Source: Puia sp963703355 | GTDB taxonomy: Bacteria > Bacteroidota > Bacteroidia > Chitinophagales > Chitinophagaceae | Assembly: GCA_963703355.1 (NCBI GenBank) | Contig: OY969813.1 | Location: 744,001-808,000, forward strand | DNA length: 64,000 nt | Direction of reading: 5' to 3' | In this document: positions 8,502-17,543 of the stretch, piece by piece | How the letters are laid out: each line of letters starts with the position of its first letter | Numbering within the stretch: the first letter of the stretch is position 1 | The notes under the pieces: generated by a model | The model's input: only the letters and a program-made list of their open reading frames with translations | Database searches by the model: none | Told to the model about the DNA's origin: nothing | Position numbers and translations under genes: made by a program

Positions 8502-8572
8502 GTTATCTTTATCTTAGTAATAACATACTTCATGCCATGCTTACTGACAAAGCAGGTTAACCCAAACTACTT

Positions 8573-9391
8573 ATGGATTTCAAAAATAAAACGGTTTTGA
8601 TAACGGGAGCCAGCAGGGGCATTGGAAAAGCCATTGCTTTAAAACTTGCTTCTGCAGGAGCAAATATTGTTATAGCTGCCAAATCGACTATTGAAGACGC
8701 AAGATTGGGAGGCACCATTTTTTCCGCCGCGGAAGAAATCGAGAAAGCGGGCGGACAGGCACTACCGATATTTTGTGATATAAGGGACGAAAATCTCATT
8801 CAGGAAGTTATCAAAAAAACAGAAGAGCGGTTTGGTGGCCTGGATATAGTCATCAACAATGCATCCGCCATTTCGATAAGCAATACTGAGAAGACAGAAC
8901 CGAAACGATTTGATTTGATGTTTGATATCAACGTGCGGGGAACATTTATGGTTACAAAATACGCTTATCCCCTCTTAAAAAAATCTGCAAATCCGCATAT
9001 TCTTACCCTTTCGCCCCCCTTGAATTTTGATATGAAATGGTTTAGATCGCATGCTGCGTATACATTGAGTAAATACAATATGAGTTTATTATCGGATGCC
9101 TGGTCGGCGGAATTTAAAAAGGAAGGCATTGCATCGAACACATTATGGCCAGGCACGCTCATCGCAACATCTGCTGTAAAAAATTTATTGGGGGGAGAAC
9201 AACTTTTCCAGGCAAGCAGGAAACCAACAGTTATGGCCGATGCCGCATTTGTCATTTTAAAAAAAGATTCAAAAACAACCAGCGGCCAGCATTTTATAGA
9301 TGAAGATATTTTACGCGCAGAGGGAATCACTGATCTCGATTCGTATTCAGTTATACCTGGCGCAGTTTTGCAGCGGGACCTTTTCCTTTAG
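8573..9391 (+). CDS. Short-chain dehydrogenase/reductase, HSDL2-like
   Basis: The 272-residue product has an N-terminal Rossmann nucleotide-binding motif TGASRGIGKAIAL (residues 12-24), the NNASA motif (about 99-103) and the catalytic YTLSK (Tyr-x3-Lys, about 160-164). Distinctive pieces IVIAAKSTIEDARLGGTIFS, LTLSPPLNF and ASNTLWPGTLIAT match the SDR domain of hydroxysteroid-dehydrogenase-like protein 2, whose physiological substrate is not firmly known. The SCP2 domain of animal HSDL2 is absent. Its last 41 bp overlap the 3' end of the convergent Lrp/AsnC gene. Confidence 0.85.
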   Translation: MDFKNKTVLITGASRGIGKAIALKLASAGANIVIAAKSTIEDARLGGTIFSAAEEIEKAGGQALPIFCDIRDENLIQEVIKKTEERFGGLDIVINNASAISISNTEKTEPKRFDLMFDINVRGTFMVTKYAYPLLKKSANPHILTLSPPLNFDMKWFRSHAAYTLSKYNMSLLSDAWSAEFKKEGIASNTLWPGTLIATSAVKNLLGGEQLFQASRKPTVMADAAFVILKKDSKTTSGQHFIDEDILRAEGITDLDSYSVIPGAVLQRDLFL

Positions 9392-9839
9392 TTTTGGTTT
9401 CGTGTTTGGTAAAAATCCTATGGGTAATCGGACTTGATAAAATGACTGACGTAGTGGTTTCTCCATATTCCATCATACTGGTGAGCAGGTGCTGCAAATG
9501 GCCCGAATTTTCTACTGCCACTTTCATGAAAATACAATAGTTTCCAGTTACTCTGTGACATTCGAGCACCTCATCTAACTTGCTGATATAATTCAGGAAT
9601 GAATTGAATTTTCCCGAATGCGCAGTGAATGTGATGAACGCTTTGATGGCGTGTCCTGTTTTTTCATAATCCACTTCAATCCTGTATCCCTGGATGATGC
9701 CTGCATCTTCCAGCTTTATCATACGTTCCGCAACTGCAGGAGCTGACAATCCTACTTCTCTGCCAATGTCGGCAAATGAAGCTCTTGCGTTTTCCTGAAG
9801 ACATGCGAGGATCGACCAGCTTGTTTTATCTAATTCCAT
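9351..9839 (-). CDS. Lrp/AsnC-family transcriptional regulator
   Basis: The 162-residue protein begins MELDKTSWSILACLQENAR and has the family's winged helix-turn-helix (DIGREVGLSAPAVAERMIKLEDAGII, roughly residues 23-48) and then the ligand-binding RAM domain (GYRIEVDYEKTG, ECHRVTGNYCIFMKV). The ATG at 9839 is preferred; 19 extra upstream residues are not typical. It is divergent from the EamA exporter at 9976 with 136 bp between starts, a layout common for an amino-acid-responsive regulator and the exporter it controls (inference). Its 3' end overlaps the convergent SDR gene by 41 bp. Confidence 0.9.
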   Translation of the reverse strand: MELDKTSWSILACLQENARASFADIGREVGLSAPAVAERMIKLEDAGIIQGYRIEVDYEKTGHAIKAFITFTAHSGKFNSFLNYISKLDEVLECHRVTGNYCIFMKVAVENSGHLQHLLTSMMEYGETTTSVILSSPITHRIFTKHETKTKGKGPAAKLRQV

Positions 9840-9975
9840 ATAGAAGGTTATTTGAATTATTACTTTGTTTTCAAAAGCAAAATGCCAATAAAACATCGAT
9901 TTCGTAGGCTAAAGTTATAAAATTCCTTTTTAACTTTGAAAGGATTTGGTGGTGGTAAGTAATAAAATAAATCCG

Positions 9976-10917
9976 ATGAGCAACACTTCATCCAAAACTC
10001 CCCGAACCTTTCTTGTGCTGTTGGCATTTTTAACGGTATACATCGTATGGGGGTCTACTTATTTTTTTATCAGTAAGGCATTACATGGCTTCCCACCCTT
10101 TATATTGGGAGGCGTCCGGTTTATCATCGCCGGTTTACTCATGATGATCTGGTCGATCTCGAAGGGAGAAAGCATTTTTCATCGGGAGTCCATAAAACTC
10201 GCTGCCATCAGTGGATTTTTGGTTTTGTTTATCGGCAATGGCATCGTGATTTTTGTTGAGCAATATGTGGGAAGCGCGTGGGTTGCCATTATTATTTCTG
10301 CCGCTCCCCTTTGGTATGTGATTTATGACAAACCGCACTGGCGGCAAAATTTCGCAAGCAAATCCATTATCACGGGACTGTTGCTTGGGCTGGCCGGAAT
10401 ATTCCTGCTGTTTTTGCCCGACATTTCATCATCTTATAAAACGGATCGAAATCCCTATGAGCGGGTAGCTTTGTTTGTGCTCATTTTGGGATCGATGTCG
10501 TGGGTCATAGGTTCTTTATATGCCAAATATAAAAAAACGAATGCTCCTGCGGCGGTGAATACAAGTTGGCAGATGTTTTTTGCGGGTGTATATTTTGTTG
10601 CGGGTGCATTTATTACAGGAGAATTTAAAACATTCCGTTTTGATACAGTTCCTGCAGAAGCATGGTATTCGATTTCCTATTTAATTGTCTTCGGATCGAT
10701 TCTGGCTTACAGCTGCTTTGTATGGCTGATGGAAGTAAGATCACCGGCGCAGGTGAGCACTTACGCTTATGTAAATCCGGTAGTGGCCGTGATCTTGGGA
10801 GTATTTCTGAATTCGGAACATGTGAATAGCTTCCAGATTGCCGGCTTATTTGTTATTTTATTCAGTGTACTACTTATAAACCTGAATAAGTATCTGAAAA
10901 AACCGGCGCTTGCTTAG
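9976..10917 (+). CDS. EamA/RhaT-type drug-metabolite exporter (YedA-like)
   Basis: The 313-residue product shows ten hydrophobic segments forming two EamA domains: FLTVYIVWGSTYFFISKALHG and GVRFIIAGLLMM in the first, and GSMSWVIGSLYAKY, SYLIVFGSILAYSCFVWLM and YAYVNPVVAVILGV in the second. The WGSTYFFI start and the YAYVNPVVA segment are typical of YedA-like exporters of amino acids or related metabolites. I take the ATG at 9976; the frame is open from a TTG at 9946. A perfect -7 box TAACTTTG (9931-9938) lies 38 bp upstream of the ATG, without a clear -33 partner. It faces an Lrp/AsnC regulator. It overlaps the convergent LLM gene by 44 bp. Confidence 0.88.
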   Translation: MSNTSSKTPRTFLVLLAFLTVYIVWGSTYFFISKALHGFPPFILGGVRFIIAGLLMMIWSISKGESIFHRESIKLAAISGFLVLFIGNGIVIFVEQYVGSAWVAIIISAAPLWYVIYDKPHWRQNFASKSIITGLLLGLAGIFLLFLPDISSSYKTDRNPYERVALFVLILGSMSWVIGSLYAKYKKTNAPAAVNTSWQMFFAGVYFVAGAFITGEFKTFRFDTVPAEAWYSISYLIVFGSILAYSCFVWLMEVRSPAQVSTYAYVNPVVAVILGVFLNSEHVNSFQIAGLFVILFSVLLINLNKYLKKPALA

Positions 10918-11908
10918 TCAGCTCAAATTCTTTTGCAAGCAGTTCAAATGAGCGAAAACGATCTCTTTGGGAGTAGGTCATGGTAGCTACCATAATTTCA
11001 TCCAACCCCATTTCATCGGCCAGAGAAACGAGTTGTGTCTTTACTTTCGATGGAGTGCCTGATATAATACGCCCTTTGTTGAATTGAATTCTTTCAAGTT
11101 CAGCATCTGTGAAAACATAATCCCTGATTTCTTCATAACCAATCAATTCCCTGAAGTTTCCTTTTTCAAATTGAAGCAAAGTATAGTCAGATAGTTTTCG
11201 CATCTGGGCTGCTTTTTCTTCTGTGTCGGCACATAATACCGATATTGCCAGCAGCACCCTGGGGGTTTCCATTTCACGTGAAGGTTTAAATGCTTTCCGG
11301 TATGCCTCCACTATTTCAGGTCCTGCAAAGCCATTGATAAAACGAGCAACGGCGAGCCCCATGCCAAATCTTGCGGCAATGGCAGCACTGCCACCACTTG
11401 AACTGAGAATCCACGGAACAGGAATTGTGGCAGACAGAGGAACAGCGAGCTGCGGACCATATTGCGAAGACGCTTCATCGTGGAAAAAAGCCTGCAGGTA
11501 TTCCAGTTGCTGAATATAGGATTCCTCGGAAAAATTATTGGATGGGTTGAGCAGGCTGGCTGTTATCCTGTCTCCTCCCGGCGCTCTGCCAATACCAAGG
11601 TCTATCCTACCGGGATATAAAGTCTCCAACAACCGAAAATTTTCGGCCATTTTAAGCGCGCTGTGGTTGGGCAACATGATACCACCAGATCCTATCCTGA
11701 TCTTGCTGGTCTCGCTGGCCAATCGAACCATAAGTAGCTCAGGGGCCGATCCGGCGATCATTGCTGAGTTGTGATGCTCCGAAACCCAAAATCTGTAGAA
11801 ACCGGAAGTTTCAGCCATTTTTACTAGGCGAATGGTATTTGCTATTGCTTCCGAGGCAGTAGAACCTTTGGGCACAATAGATTGGTCTAAAATGCTTAAC
11901 CTGATCAT
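10874..11908 (-). CDS. Luciferase-like monooxygenase (LLM class flavin-dependent oxidoreductase)
   Basis: The 344-residue protein starts LSILDQSIVPKG and carries the LLM signatures FYRFWVSEHHN, IRIGSGGIMLPNHSALKMAE, RIDLGIGRAPGGD and, near the C-terminus, GTPSKVKTQLVSLADE and EIMVATMTYSQRDR. It matches the YwcB/MsnO8-like group of F420- or FMN-dependent oxidoreductases with a TIM-barrel fold, for which the substrate is generally unknown. No flavin reductase is adjacent. Its 3' end overlaps the convergent exporter gene by 44 bp. Confidence 0.88.
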   Translation of the reverse strand: MIRLSILDQSIVPKGSTASEAIANTIRLVKMAETSGFYRFWVSEHHNSAMIAGSAPELLMVRLASETSKIRIGSGGIMLPNHSALKMAENFRLLETLYPGRIDLGIGRAPGGDRITASLLNPSNNFSEESYIQQLEYLQAFFHDEASSQYGPQLAVPLSATIPVPWILSSSGGSAAIAARFGMGLAVARFINGFAGPEIVEAYRKAFKPSREMETPRVLLAISVLCADTEEKAAQMRKLSDYTLLQFEKGNFRELIGYEEIRDYVFTDAELERIQFNKGRIISGTPSKVKTQLVSLADEMGLDEIMVATMTYSQRDRFRSFELLAKEFELTKQAPVFSDTYSGL

Positions 11909-12009
11909 CCTTGTTTCTTTAGGATCATTAACATTTCACCAGCTTGTTTGTTGAAAAAAGCAGCAGTAATACTTTCTGAAATCTTAATTTTAGGATCACC
12001 ATCACAACT

Positions 12010-13083
12010 ATGACGTATCAACAAATAACCGAATTGCTGGGCAAAGAAAATGAAGACCTGTTTTCCTATGAGTGTAAAAAAGTGCTGAAGAATACAATTC
12101 ATCAGCCTTCTCCACATTTTCTTGACGATGTATTTTCGATTTCGAACCGGAATCAGCAAACGCTTCGAAATCTGCAACAACTATTTAATCACGGCAGACT
12201 GGCAGGAACGGGATATCTCTCGATTCTTCCGGTAGATCAGGGTGTTGAACACAGTGCCGGCGCATCCTTCGCAAAAAATCCGCTTTATTTTGATCCGGAA
12301 AATATTGTCAGGCTCGCTGTAGAAGGGGGTTGCAATGCGGTGGCCAGTACATTTGGCGTTTTGGCTGCGGTTGCTCGTAAATACGCACATCACATTCCCT
12401 TTATCGTAAAAATAAATCATAATGAACTGCTGACTTACCCAAATAAATTTGATCAGGTTTTGTTTGGAAGCGTCCGCGATGCCTGGAATATGGGCGCTGC
12501 AGCTGTTGGTGCCACCATTTATTTCGGTTCACCTCAATCGGATCGTCAGATAACGGAAGTGGCGAAAGCCTTTGATGACGCGCATTCACTGGGTATGGCT
12601 ACTGTGCTCTGGTGTTATTTGCGCAATGACGCTTTTGTGAAAGATGGTAAGGATTATCACGTATCAGCAGATCTTACCGGACAGGCAAATCATTTAGGAG
12701 TTACGATTCAGGCAGATATTGTTAAACAAAAATTACCGGAACTGAATGGTGGCTACAAAGCGTTAAACATGGGCAGCAGCCACTATGGAAAACTGGACGA
12801 AAAAATGTATACGGATCTGTCGTCTGATCATCCGATAGATCTTTGCAGATATCAGGTATTAAATGGCTATTCGGGCCGGATTCCGTTGATCAATTCTGGT
12901 GGCGCTTCAGATGGTGATAAGGATATGAAGGAAGCGCTGCGCACAGCTGTAATTAATAAACGGGCCGGTGGCAGTGGAATGATCTCAGGAAGAAAAGCAT
13001 TTCAACGTCCGTTCAGCGAAGGCGTTCAATTATTGAACGGCATCCAGGATGTTTATTTAGAAAAACGTATTTCTGTAGCATAA
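12010..13083 (+). CDS. fbaB: Class I fructose-bisphosphate aldolase (FbaB/DhnA type)
   Basis: The 357-residue product aligns nearly end to end with E. coli FbaB as I recall it: GRLAGTGYLSILPVDQGVEH, NPLYFDPENIV, CNAVASTFGVLA, IVKINHNELLTYPN, AVGATIYFGSPQS, LWCYLRNDAFVKDGKDYHVS, ADLTGQANHLG, ADIVKQKLPE (with the Schiff-base Lys region), RYQVLNGYSGR, LINSGGASDGD and INKRAGGSGMISGRKAFQ. The enzyme splits or forms fructose-1,6-bisphosphate in glycolysis and gluconeogenesis without metal. It is followed after 5 bp by a HAD hydrolase gene and the two probably form an operon. Confidence 0.93.
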   Translation: MTYQQITELLGKENEDLFSYECKKVLKNTIHQPSPHFLDDVFSISNRNQQTLRNLQQLFNHGRLAGTGYLSILPVDQGVEHSAGASFAKNPLYFDPENIVRLAVEGGCNAVASTFGVLAAVARKYAHHIPFIVKINHNELLTYPNKFDQVLFGSVRDAWNMGAAAVGATIYFGSPQSDRQITEVAKAFDDAHSLGMATVLWCYLRNDAFVKDGKDYHVSADLTGQANHLGVTIQADIVKQKLPELNGGYKALNMGSSHYGKLDEKMYTDLSSDHPIDLCRYQVLNGYSGRIPLINSGGASDGDKDMKEALRTAVINKRAGGSGMISGRKAFQRPFSEGVQLLNGIQDVYLEKRISVA

Positions 13084-13088
13084 AAAAC

Positions 13089-13700
13089 ATGGAAGGATAC
13101 ACTACAATTTTTACGGATATCGGCGGGGTACTCTTAACGAATGGGTGGGACAGAACCGGAAGAAAAAAAGCAATCGAACAATTCAACCTGGATCCAGTTG
13201 AAACGGAAGAACGACATCATCTTACATTTGATACCTACGAATCCGGTAAAATCACCTTGTCTGAATACCTGAAACGGCTGGTATTTTATAAAGAAAGAAA
13301 TTTTACCGAAGTAGAATTCAGAAAATTTATGTTTGATCAGTCTCAGCCCATACCTGAAATGCTTGGACTGATTCGTGGCATTAAAGAAAAATATGGTATC
13401 AAAATCGCAGTCGTGAGCAACGAAGGAAGAGAGCTAAATAACTATCGCATAAAAACATTCAAATTAGGCGAGTTCGTAGATTTTTTTATAAGCTCCTGTT
13501 TTGTGCATTTCCGAAAACCCGACGCAGATATTTTTAAAGTTGCACTGGACATCGCCCAGGTGTCTCCTGAAAAAGTAATTTATCTGGAGGACCGGCCGAT
13601 GTTTGTTCAGGTTGCCGATACCCTGGGTATTCGCGGCATTGTACATCACGATTTTACAACTACCAAACAACAACTCGCTAGTTTTGGCTGGGAGGTTTGA
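13089..13700 (+). CDS. HAD-superfamily hydrolase (YihX-like)
   Basis: The 203-residue protein has motif I FTDIGGVLLTNG (Asp nucleophile at about residue 10, with Gly at the second position, as in YihX-type FDLGNVL proteins), a helical cap, motif II IAVVSNEGRE (about 112), motif III FRKPDADIF with its Lys (about 143) and motif IV IYLEDRPMF (about 166). YihX relatives are sugar-phosphate phosphatases. Being placed 5 bp after the aldolase gene suggests a role with a glycolytic sugar phosphate, but the substrate is inferred. The last 23 bp overlap the convergent GH5-like gene. Confidence 0.85.
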   Translation: MEGYTTIFTDIGGVLLTNGWDRTGRKKAIEQFNLDPVETEERHHLTFDTYESGKITLSEYLKRLVFYKERNFTEVEFRKFMFDQSQPIPEMLGLIRGIKEKYGIKIAVVSNEGRELNNYRIKTFKLGEFVDFFISSCFVHFRKPDADIFKVALDIAQVSPEKVIYLEDRPMFVQVADTLGIRGIVHHDFTTTKQQLASFGWEV

Positions 13701-14757
13701 CACCCGTGAGTCCACTGATAAAGTCAACTTCTTTCTGACTGTACGGAGTTCCATCCGGACGGAAGATATCATGAAACCAGACTTTTGGTTCTGAGCCATC
13801 GGGAATCGGAGTATCCCAGGCATATTTGGTGTTGGTCTTGCCACTGACCAATCCCCAGTTTATAGCCGCCACATTTTCTTTTTTCAACATCGGCATGATA
13901 TTAAAAAAAGTGCTGCCACGCAGTCGGGCCATGTATTCGGTACAAATCAGGGGACGGTCGTATTTTCTCAGGCTATCGATAACTTTCAGATGAGATTTTT
14001 CATCTTCGTAATTATGATAAGTAATCACATCCGACTCGCTGATTTGAAAACTATTCAACGTTGTTAAATCCTTGTTCCAGATTCCTGCCGATAATGGTTG
14101 AGAGGGATTCACTTCTCTGGCCCATTGAAATACCTGTTTGAGCAATACCATGCTTTTATTCTGATAATTTGAGTTCCCGGGTTCATTATACAAATCCCAG
14201 AGTTCAATACGATCGTCGTTTTTAAACGTTGTAAGAATATCTTTGACATACGCTTCAAGCACGTGTACCAGTGAAGAATCCTCATAGAATAATTTACCCG
14301 GATCACGTAGCCAACCTGAATTGTGAATGCCCGGCCTGGGCAGAGGCTGTGTACCCGCGTGATAGGATTCATTCCAGCAATCATCAAAAAAAACAAAAAT
14401 GGTTTTGATATGAAGCCGGCCTGCAATCGAAAGGTATATAGCAACCCTGTTTTTAAAACCCTGCGGATCCTCCTGCCAGGCGAGGTGATGGAGAAAAACC
14501 CGCATGCAATTCAATCCAATCGAATGTGCAAATCCCAGTTCTTTTGCTATTGTCGCTGTATCGAAAGTTGCTGCCTGCCACATTTCGAGCTGATTGATCG
14601 CCGTGCTTGGGATGAAATCACAACCACGCAACCATCCCTGCGCTGCGTACCAGTTATTTGCTGAGGACACAGGCCATACAGGTCGAATATTCTGGGCATC
14701 TAACAGGTTTGTCATTCCCAGAAAAAGGATTATAAAAACAACTTTTTTAATAATCAT
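13678..14757 (-). CDS. Exported GH5-like cellulase-fold glycoside hydrolase
   Basis: The 359-residue product has a signal peptide (residues 1-21, ending LLDAQ) and a TIM-barrel glycosidase pattern: WLRGCDFIPSTAINQLEMWQ, NCMRVFLHHLAW, KTIFVFFDDCWN, ELWDLYNEPGNS with the probable acid/base Glu192, SDVITYHNY, and ICTEYMAR with the probable nucleophile Glu274. The family is close to GH5 and related clan-A members, often annotated as beta-xylanase or beta-mannanase; the substrate is not clear from motifs. It lies 40 bp downstream of the GalM gene on the same strand and may be co-transcribed with it. Confidence 0.82.
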   Translation of the reverse strand: MIIKKVVFIILFLGMTNLLDAQNIRPVWPVSSANNWYAAQGWLRGCDFIPSTAINQLEMWQAATFDTATIAKELGFAHSIGLNCMRVFLHHLAWQEDPQGFKNRVAIYLSIAGRLHIKTIFVFFDDCWNESYHAGTQPLPRPGIHNSGWLRDPGKLFYEDSSLVHVLEAYVKDILTTFKNDDRIELWDLYNEPGNSNYQNKSMVLLKQVFQWAREVNPSQPLSAGIWNKDLTTLNSFQISESDVITYHNYEDEKSHLKVIDSLRKYDRPLICTEYMARLRGSTFFNIMPMLKKENVAAINWGLVSGKTNTKYAWDTPIPDGSEPKVWFHDIFRPDGTPYSQKEVDFISGLTGVKPPSQN

Positions 14758-14797
14758 ATCTATCGAATGTTTTGAGTGATCGAATTGCAGGAATGGT

Positions 14798-15946
14798 TTA
14801 TGGTTTAGTTGAAAACTGATATGTGGTGAGTTCGCAATACGTTTGTCCGGGCTCTAATATTGTTGTTGGGAAATCCGGTTGGTTTGGTGAATCCGGGAAA
14901 TGTTGCGTTTCCAAACAGAGACCGCCATATTTTACTATTTTTTTCCCGTTTCGACCAGTCAGCGTACCGTCCAGAAAATTCCCTGTATAAAACTGAACAC
15001 CTGGCTGCGTGGTAGACACCAACATGAATCTGCCAGAAGAAGGATCATATAAACTGGCTGTTTTTATCAAACCCGTGTCTGAAGATTTTCTTTCTATCAC
15101 ATAATTGTGGTCATAACCCGCTTTCAGTTTACTGATATCCCTGCCAATTTTTTTTCTTGTTTGAAAATCCATCGGGCCATTGCGTACATCCGGCAATTCA
15201 CCCGTGGGGATCAATGCGTCATTGATTGCCGTGTATTTTTTTGAAAAAATGGTTAATTCTTCATTCAGGATGGTTGAATCCTTGCCGGCGGACAAATTGA
15301 AATATGCATGATTGGTGAGGTTTACTGGTGTTTTTTTATCGGTCAGCGCAGTATAATTAATAAATAAAGTATTCCCATTTTTCACAGTTACTCCGTATTC
15401 AATCTTTACATTTAGGTTTCCGGGAAAACCTTCTTCCCCATCATGACTTAAATACGATAAAACCAACATTGAATCATTTACCTGTTCTACAGTCCAAATA
15501 ACTTTATCAAATCCCTTTAAGCCACCGTGCAGCGTATTGCCATTTTCATTTGCCGTTATCGAATAGGATTTGCCATCGATCGTAAAAGCTGCATGACCGA
15601 TGCGGTTAGCATATCTTCCAACAATAGCGCCGAAGTATGGATTGGTTTTTTGCAGATATCCCGAAAGTGAATCATAACCCAGAATAATATCTCCTGTATT
15701 TCCCGATCTGTCGGGAGTCCACAATTCCAGTAAAATAGCACCGTAATTTGTAATTACTGCTTTTAATCCTTTGTTATTGTTTAACGTATATGCATAAACG
15801 GAATCGTTCCCGATAGTTCCAAAAAATCTTTTATTGCCATTCTCATTTACCACAATCGTTTTCTCTTTTTCTGCGGCTTGTCGGCAGGACACCAACAGGA
15901 AGGTTATCATAAAATAAAAAAACAATTTGAAAGGGAATCTATGCAT
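14798..15946 (-). CDS. galM: Aldose 1-epimerase (galactose mutarotase) lipoprotein
   Basis: The 382-residue protein has a lipoprotein signal ending FLLVSC and then a mutarotase domain: AVITNYGAILLELWTPDRSG, DIILGYDSLSGYL, YFGAIVGRYANRIG, NTLHGGLKGFDKVIW, NLTNHAYFNLS, DHNYVIERK, GVQFYTGNFLDGT and CLETQHFPDSPNQPDF. The conserved catalytic His in NHAYFNL and the Glu in CLETQHF are present. Such lipoproteins act on free aldoses in the periplasm or at the surface. The ATG at 15946 starts the lipoprotein signal; an upstream ATG at 15988 would add 14 atypical residues. It is divergent from the GH32 gene with 93 bp between starts, suggesting shared control. Confidence 0.92.
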   Translation of the reverse strand: MHRFPFKLFFYFMITFLLVSCRQAAEKEKTIVVNENGNKRFFGTIGNDSVYAYTLNNNKGLKAVITNYGAILLELWTPDRSGNTGDIILGYDSLSGYLQKTNPYFGAIVGRYANRIGHAAFTIDGKSYSITANENGNTLHGGLKGFDKVIWTVEQVNDSMLVLSYLSHDGEEGFPGNLNVKIEYGVTVKNGNTLFINYTALTDKKTPVNLTNHAYFNLSAGKDSTILNEELTIFSKKYTAINDALIPTGELPDVRNGPMDFQTRKKIGRDISKLKAGYDHNYVIERKSSDTGLIKTASLYDPSSGRFMLVSTTQPGVQFYTGNFLDGTLTGRNGKKIVKYGGLCLETQHFPDSPNQPDFPTTILEPGQTYCELTTYQFSTKP

Positions 15947-16039
15947 ATGGAATTTTTGAATGGAGATGATAAATTTAGTAGTAATCATTCAAGTGTTGGG
16001 ATATAAATATGATTTATCTTGATATGGAAATTGAAAATC

Positions 16040-17536
16040 ATGCCACGGTTGCTTTTTTTGATTTCTTTCTGGACTGCCAGTCTGCTTTGTTGTGAAGGCC
16101 AGGTGGTTTATCATGAACAATATCGACCGCAGATTCATTTTTCTCCTATTGCCAATTGGATGAACGATCCCAATGGTCTAATTTACTGTGAGGGCACTTA
16201 CCATTTATTTTTTCAGTATTACCCCAATAAAACGGTATGGGGACCTATGCACTGGGGTCACGCCACGAGTACGGATCTGGTCCACTGGAAACAACAAGCC
16301 ATCGCGTTATATCCAGATAGCCTGGGATATATTTTCTCAGGTTCCGCAGTTTTAGATTCGAAAAATTCAAGCGGATTTGGCAGGAATGGGGAAATTCCGA
16401 TGGTTGCTATATTCACCCAGCATGATCCTGTGGGTGAAAAGGCTGGAACCACCAACTTTCAGAATCAAAGCATTGCTTACAGTTTGGACAGTGGTAAGAC
16501 CTGGACAAAATATGCTGGCAATCCTGTTTTGAAAAATCCCGGGTCGAAAGATTTTCGAGATCCCAAAGTAAGCTGGTATGCCGAACAAAATAAATGGATT
16601 ATGGCACTTGCGGCGGGCGACCGGATAATATTCTATTCTTCTTCAGATCTGAGATCCTGGAATAAAGAAAGCGAATTTGGTGCCGGCCTTGGAGCTCATG
16701 GCGGTGTTTGGGAATGCCCAGATCTGATTCCCTTTGATATTGACGGTAAAAAAGTATGGCTGCTGATTGTAAATATTAATCCTGGCGGAATACAGGGAGG
16801 TTCAGGGACTCAATATTTCACCGGTGATTTCGACGGTCATGTATTCGTAAATTATGATACGGTTACAAGATGGGCTGACTACGGAGCAGATAACTATGCC
16901 GGCGTCACCTTCAGCAATACCGGTAATGAAAGAATATTTCTTGGCTGGATGAGTAACTGGCTATATGGCACAGCCGTACCCACAGTAAAATGGAGAAGCG
17001 CGATGACCGTACCCAGAATGCTGGGATTGAAAAAAGTCGGTAGCGGTTATTATACAACGATGATACCCATTGAAGCGTTGGATAAGCTGGTAATCAAAAC
17101 GGGCATCTACAATCATTCCTCTGCCGAAAACGGAATATCGATTTCCGGCCCAACGAGGATAGAATTCAATGTACCGGATCTTCGAACATTTTCGTTTGTA
17201 TTCTCTAACATTACCGGTCAGTCGCTAAAAGTAGGTTATGATGAGGACAAAAATTCATTCTACATAGATAGAACGCAGGCGGGAAAATCTGGTTTTTCCA
17301 ATCAGTTTTCGAATGTGCAATATGCTCCGAGACTTTCACAAACGAATGCTTCAAAAGTGATCATTTTATTGGATAATACGTCACTGGAATTATTTGCCGA
17401 TCAGGGTTTGACTACCATGACTGCCATATTTTTTCCCGACACACCTTATAATAGTTTACTTCAGACAATAGATGCGAATCCGGTTAAGGAAATTAAGGTA
17501 AGTCAGCTTAATTCCATTTGGACAACAGGTAAATAA
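16040..17536 (+). CDS. Secreted GH32 fructan hydrolase (levanase/inulinase/invertase family)
   Basis: The 498-residue product has a signal peptide (MPRLLFLISFWTASLLCCEG) and a full GH32 layout: a five-bladed propeller with nucleophile motif WMNDPNG (Asp about 43), HYGHATSTD-type substrate strand (here HWGHATSTDLVHW), the transition-state motif FRDP (Asp about 174) and the acid/base motif WECPD (Glu about 225), then a C-terminal beta-sandwich (ELFADQGLTTMTAIFFP). This family hydrolyses beta-fructofuranosides such as levan, inulin or sucrose. The start at 16040 begins the signal peptide. It ends 7 bp from the convergent GH172 gene. No SusC/SusD pair is nearby. Confidence 0.92.
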   Translation: MPRLLFLISFWTASLLCCEGQVVYHEQYRPQIHFSPIANWMNDPNGLIYCEGTYHLFFQYYPNKTVWGPMHWGHATSTDLVHWKQQAIALYPDSLGYIFSGSAVLDSKNSSGFGRNGEIPMVAIFTQHDPVGEKAGTTNFQNQSIAYSLDSGKTWTKYAGNPVLKNPGSKDFRDPKVSWYAEQNKWIMALAAGDRIIFYSSSDLRSWNKESEFGAGLGAHGGVWECPDLIPFDIDGKKVWLLIVNINPGGIQGGSGTQYFTGDFDGHVFVNYDTVTRWADYGADNYAGVTFSNTGNERIFLGWMSNWLYGTAVPTVKWRSAMTVPRMLGLKKVGSGYYTTMIPIEALDKLVIKTGIYNHSSAENGISISGPTRIEFNVPDLRTFSFVFSNITGQSLKVGYDEDKNSFYIDRTQAGKSGFSNQFSNVQYAPRLSQTNASKVIILLDNTSLELFADQGLTTMTAIFFPDTPYNSLLQTIDANPVKEIKVSQLNSIWTTGK

Positions 17537-17543
17537 GATTTAA

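Noticed and set aside
9931..9938. Isolated TANNTTTG -7 boxes (also at 260-267, 5242-5249, 22683-22690, 59837-59844)
   Set aside because: Such 8-mers are expected dozens of times by chance in an AT-rich 64 kb window; without a -33 box at 19-21 bp I list them only as supporting remarks, not as promoters.
11905..12180. 91-codon minus-strand frame between the LLM and aldolase genes
   Set aside because: It is antisense to the first third of fbaB, whose protein matches a known enzyme from its first residue.
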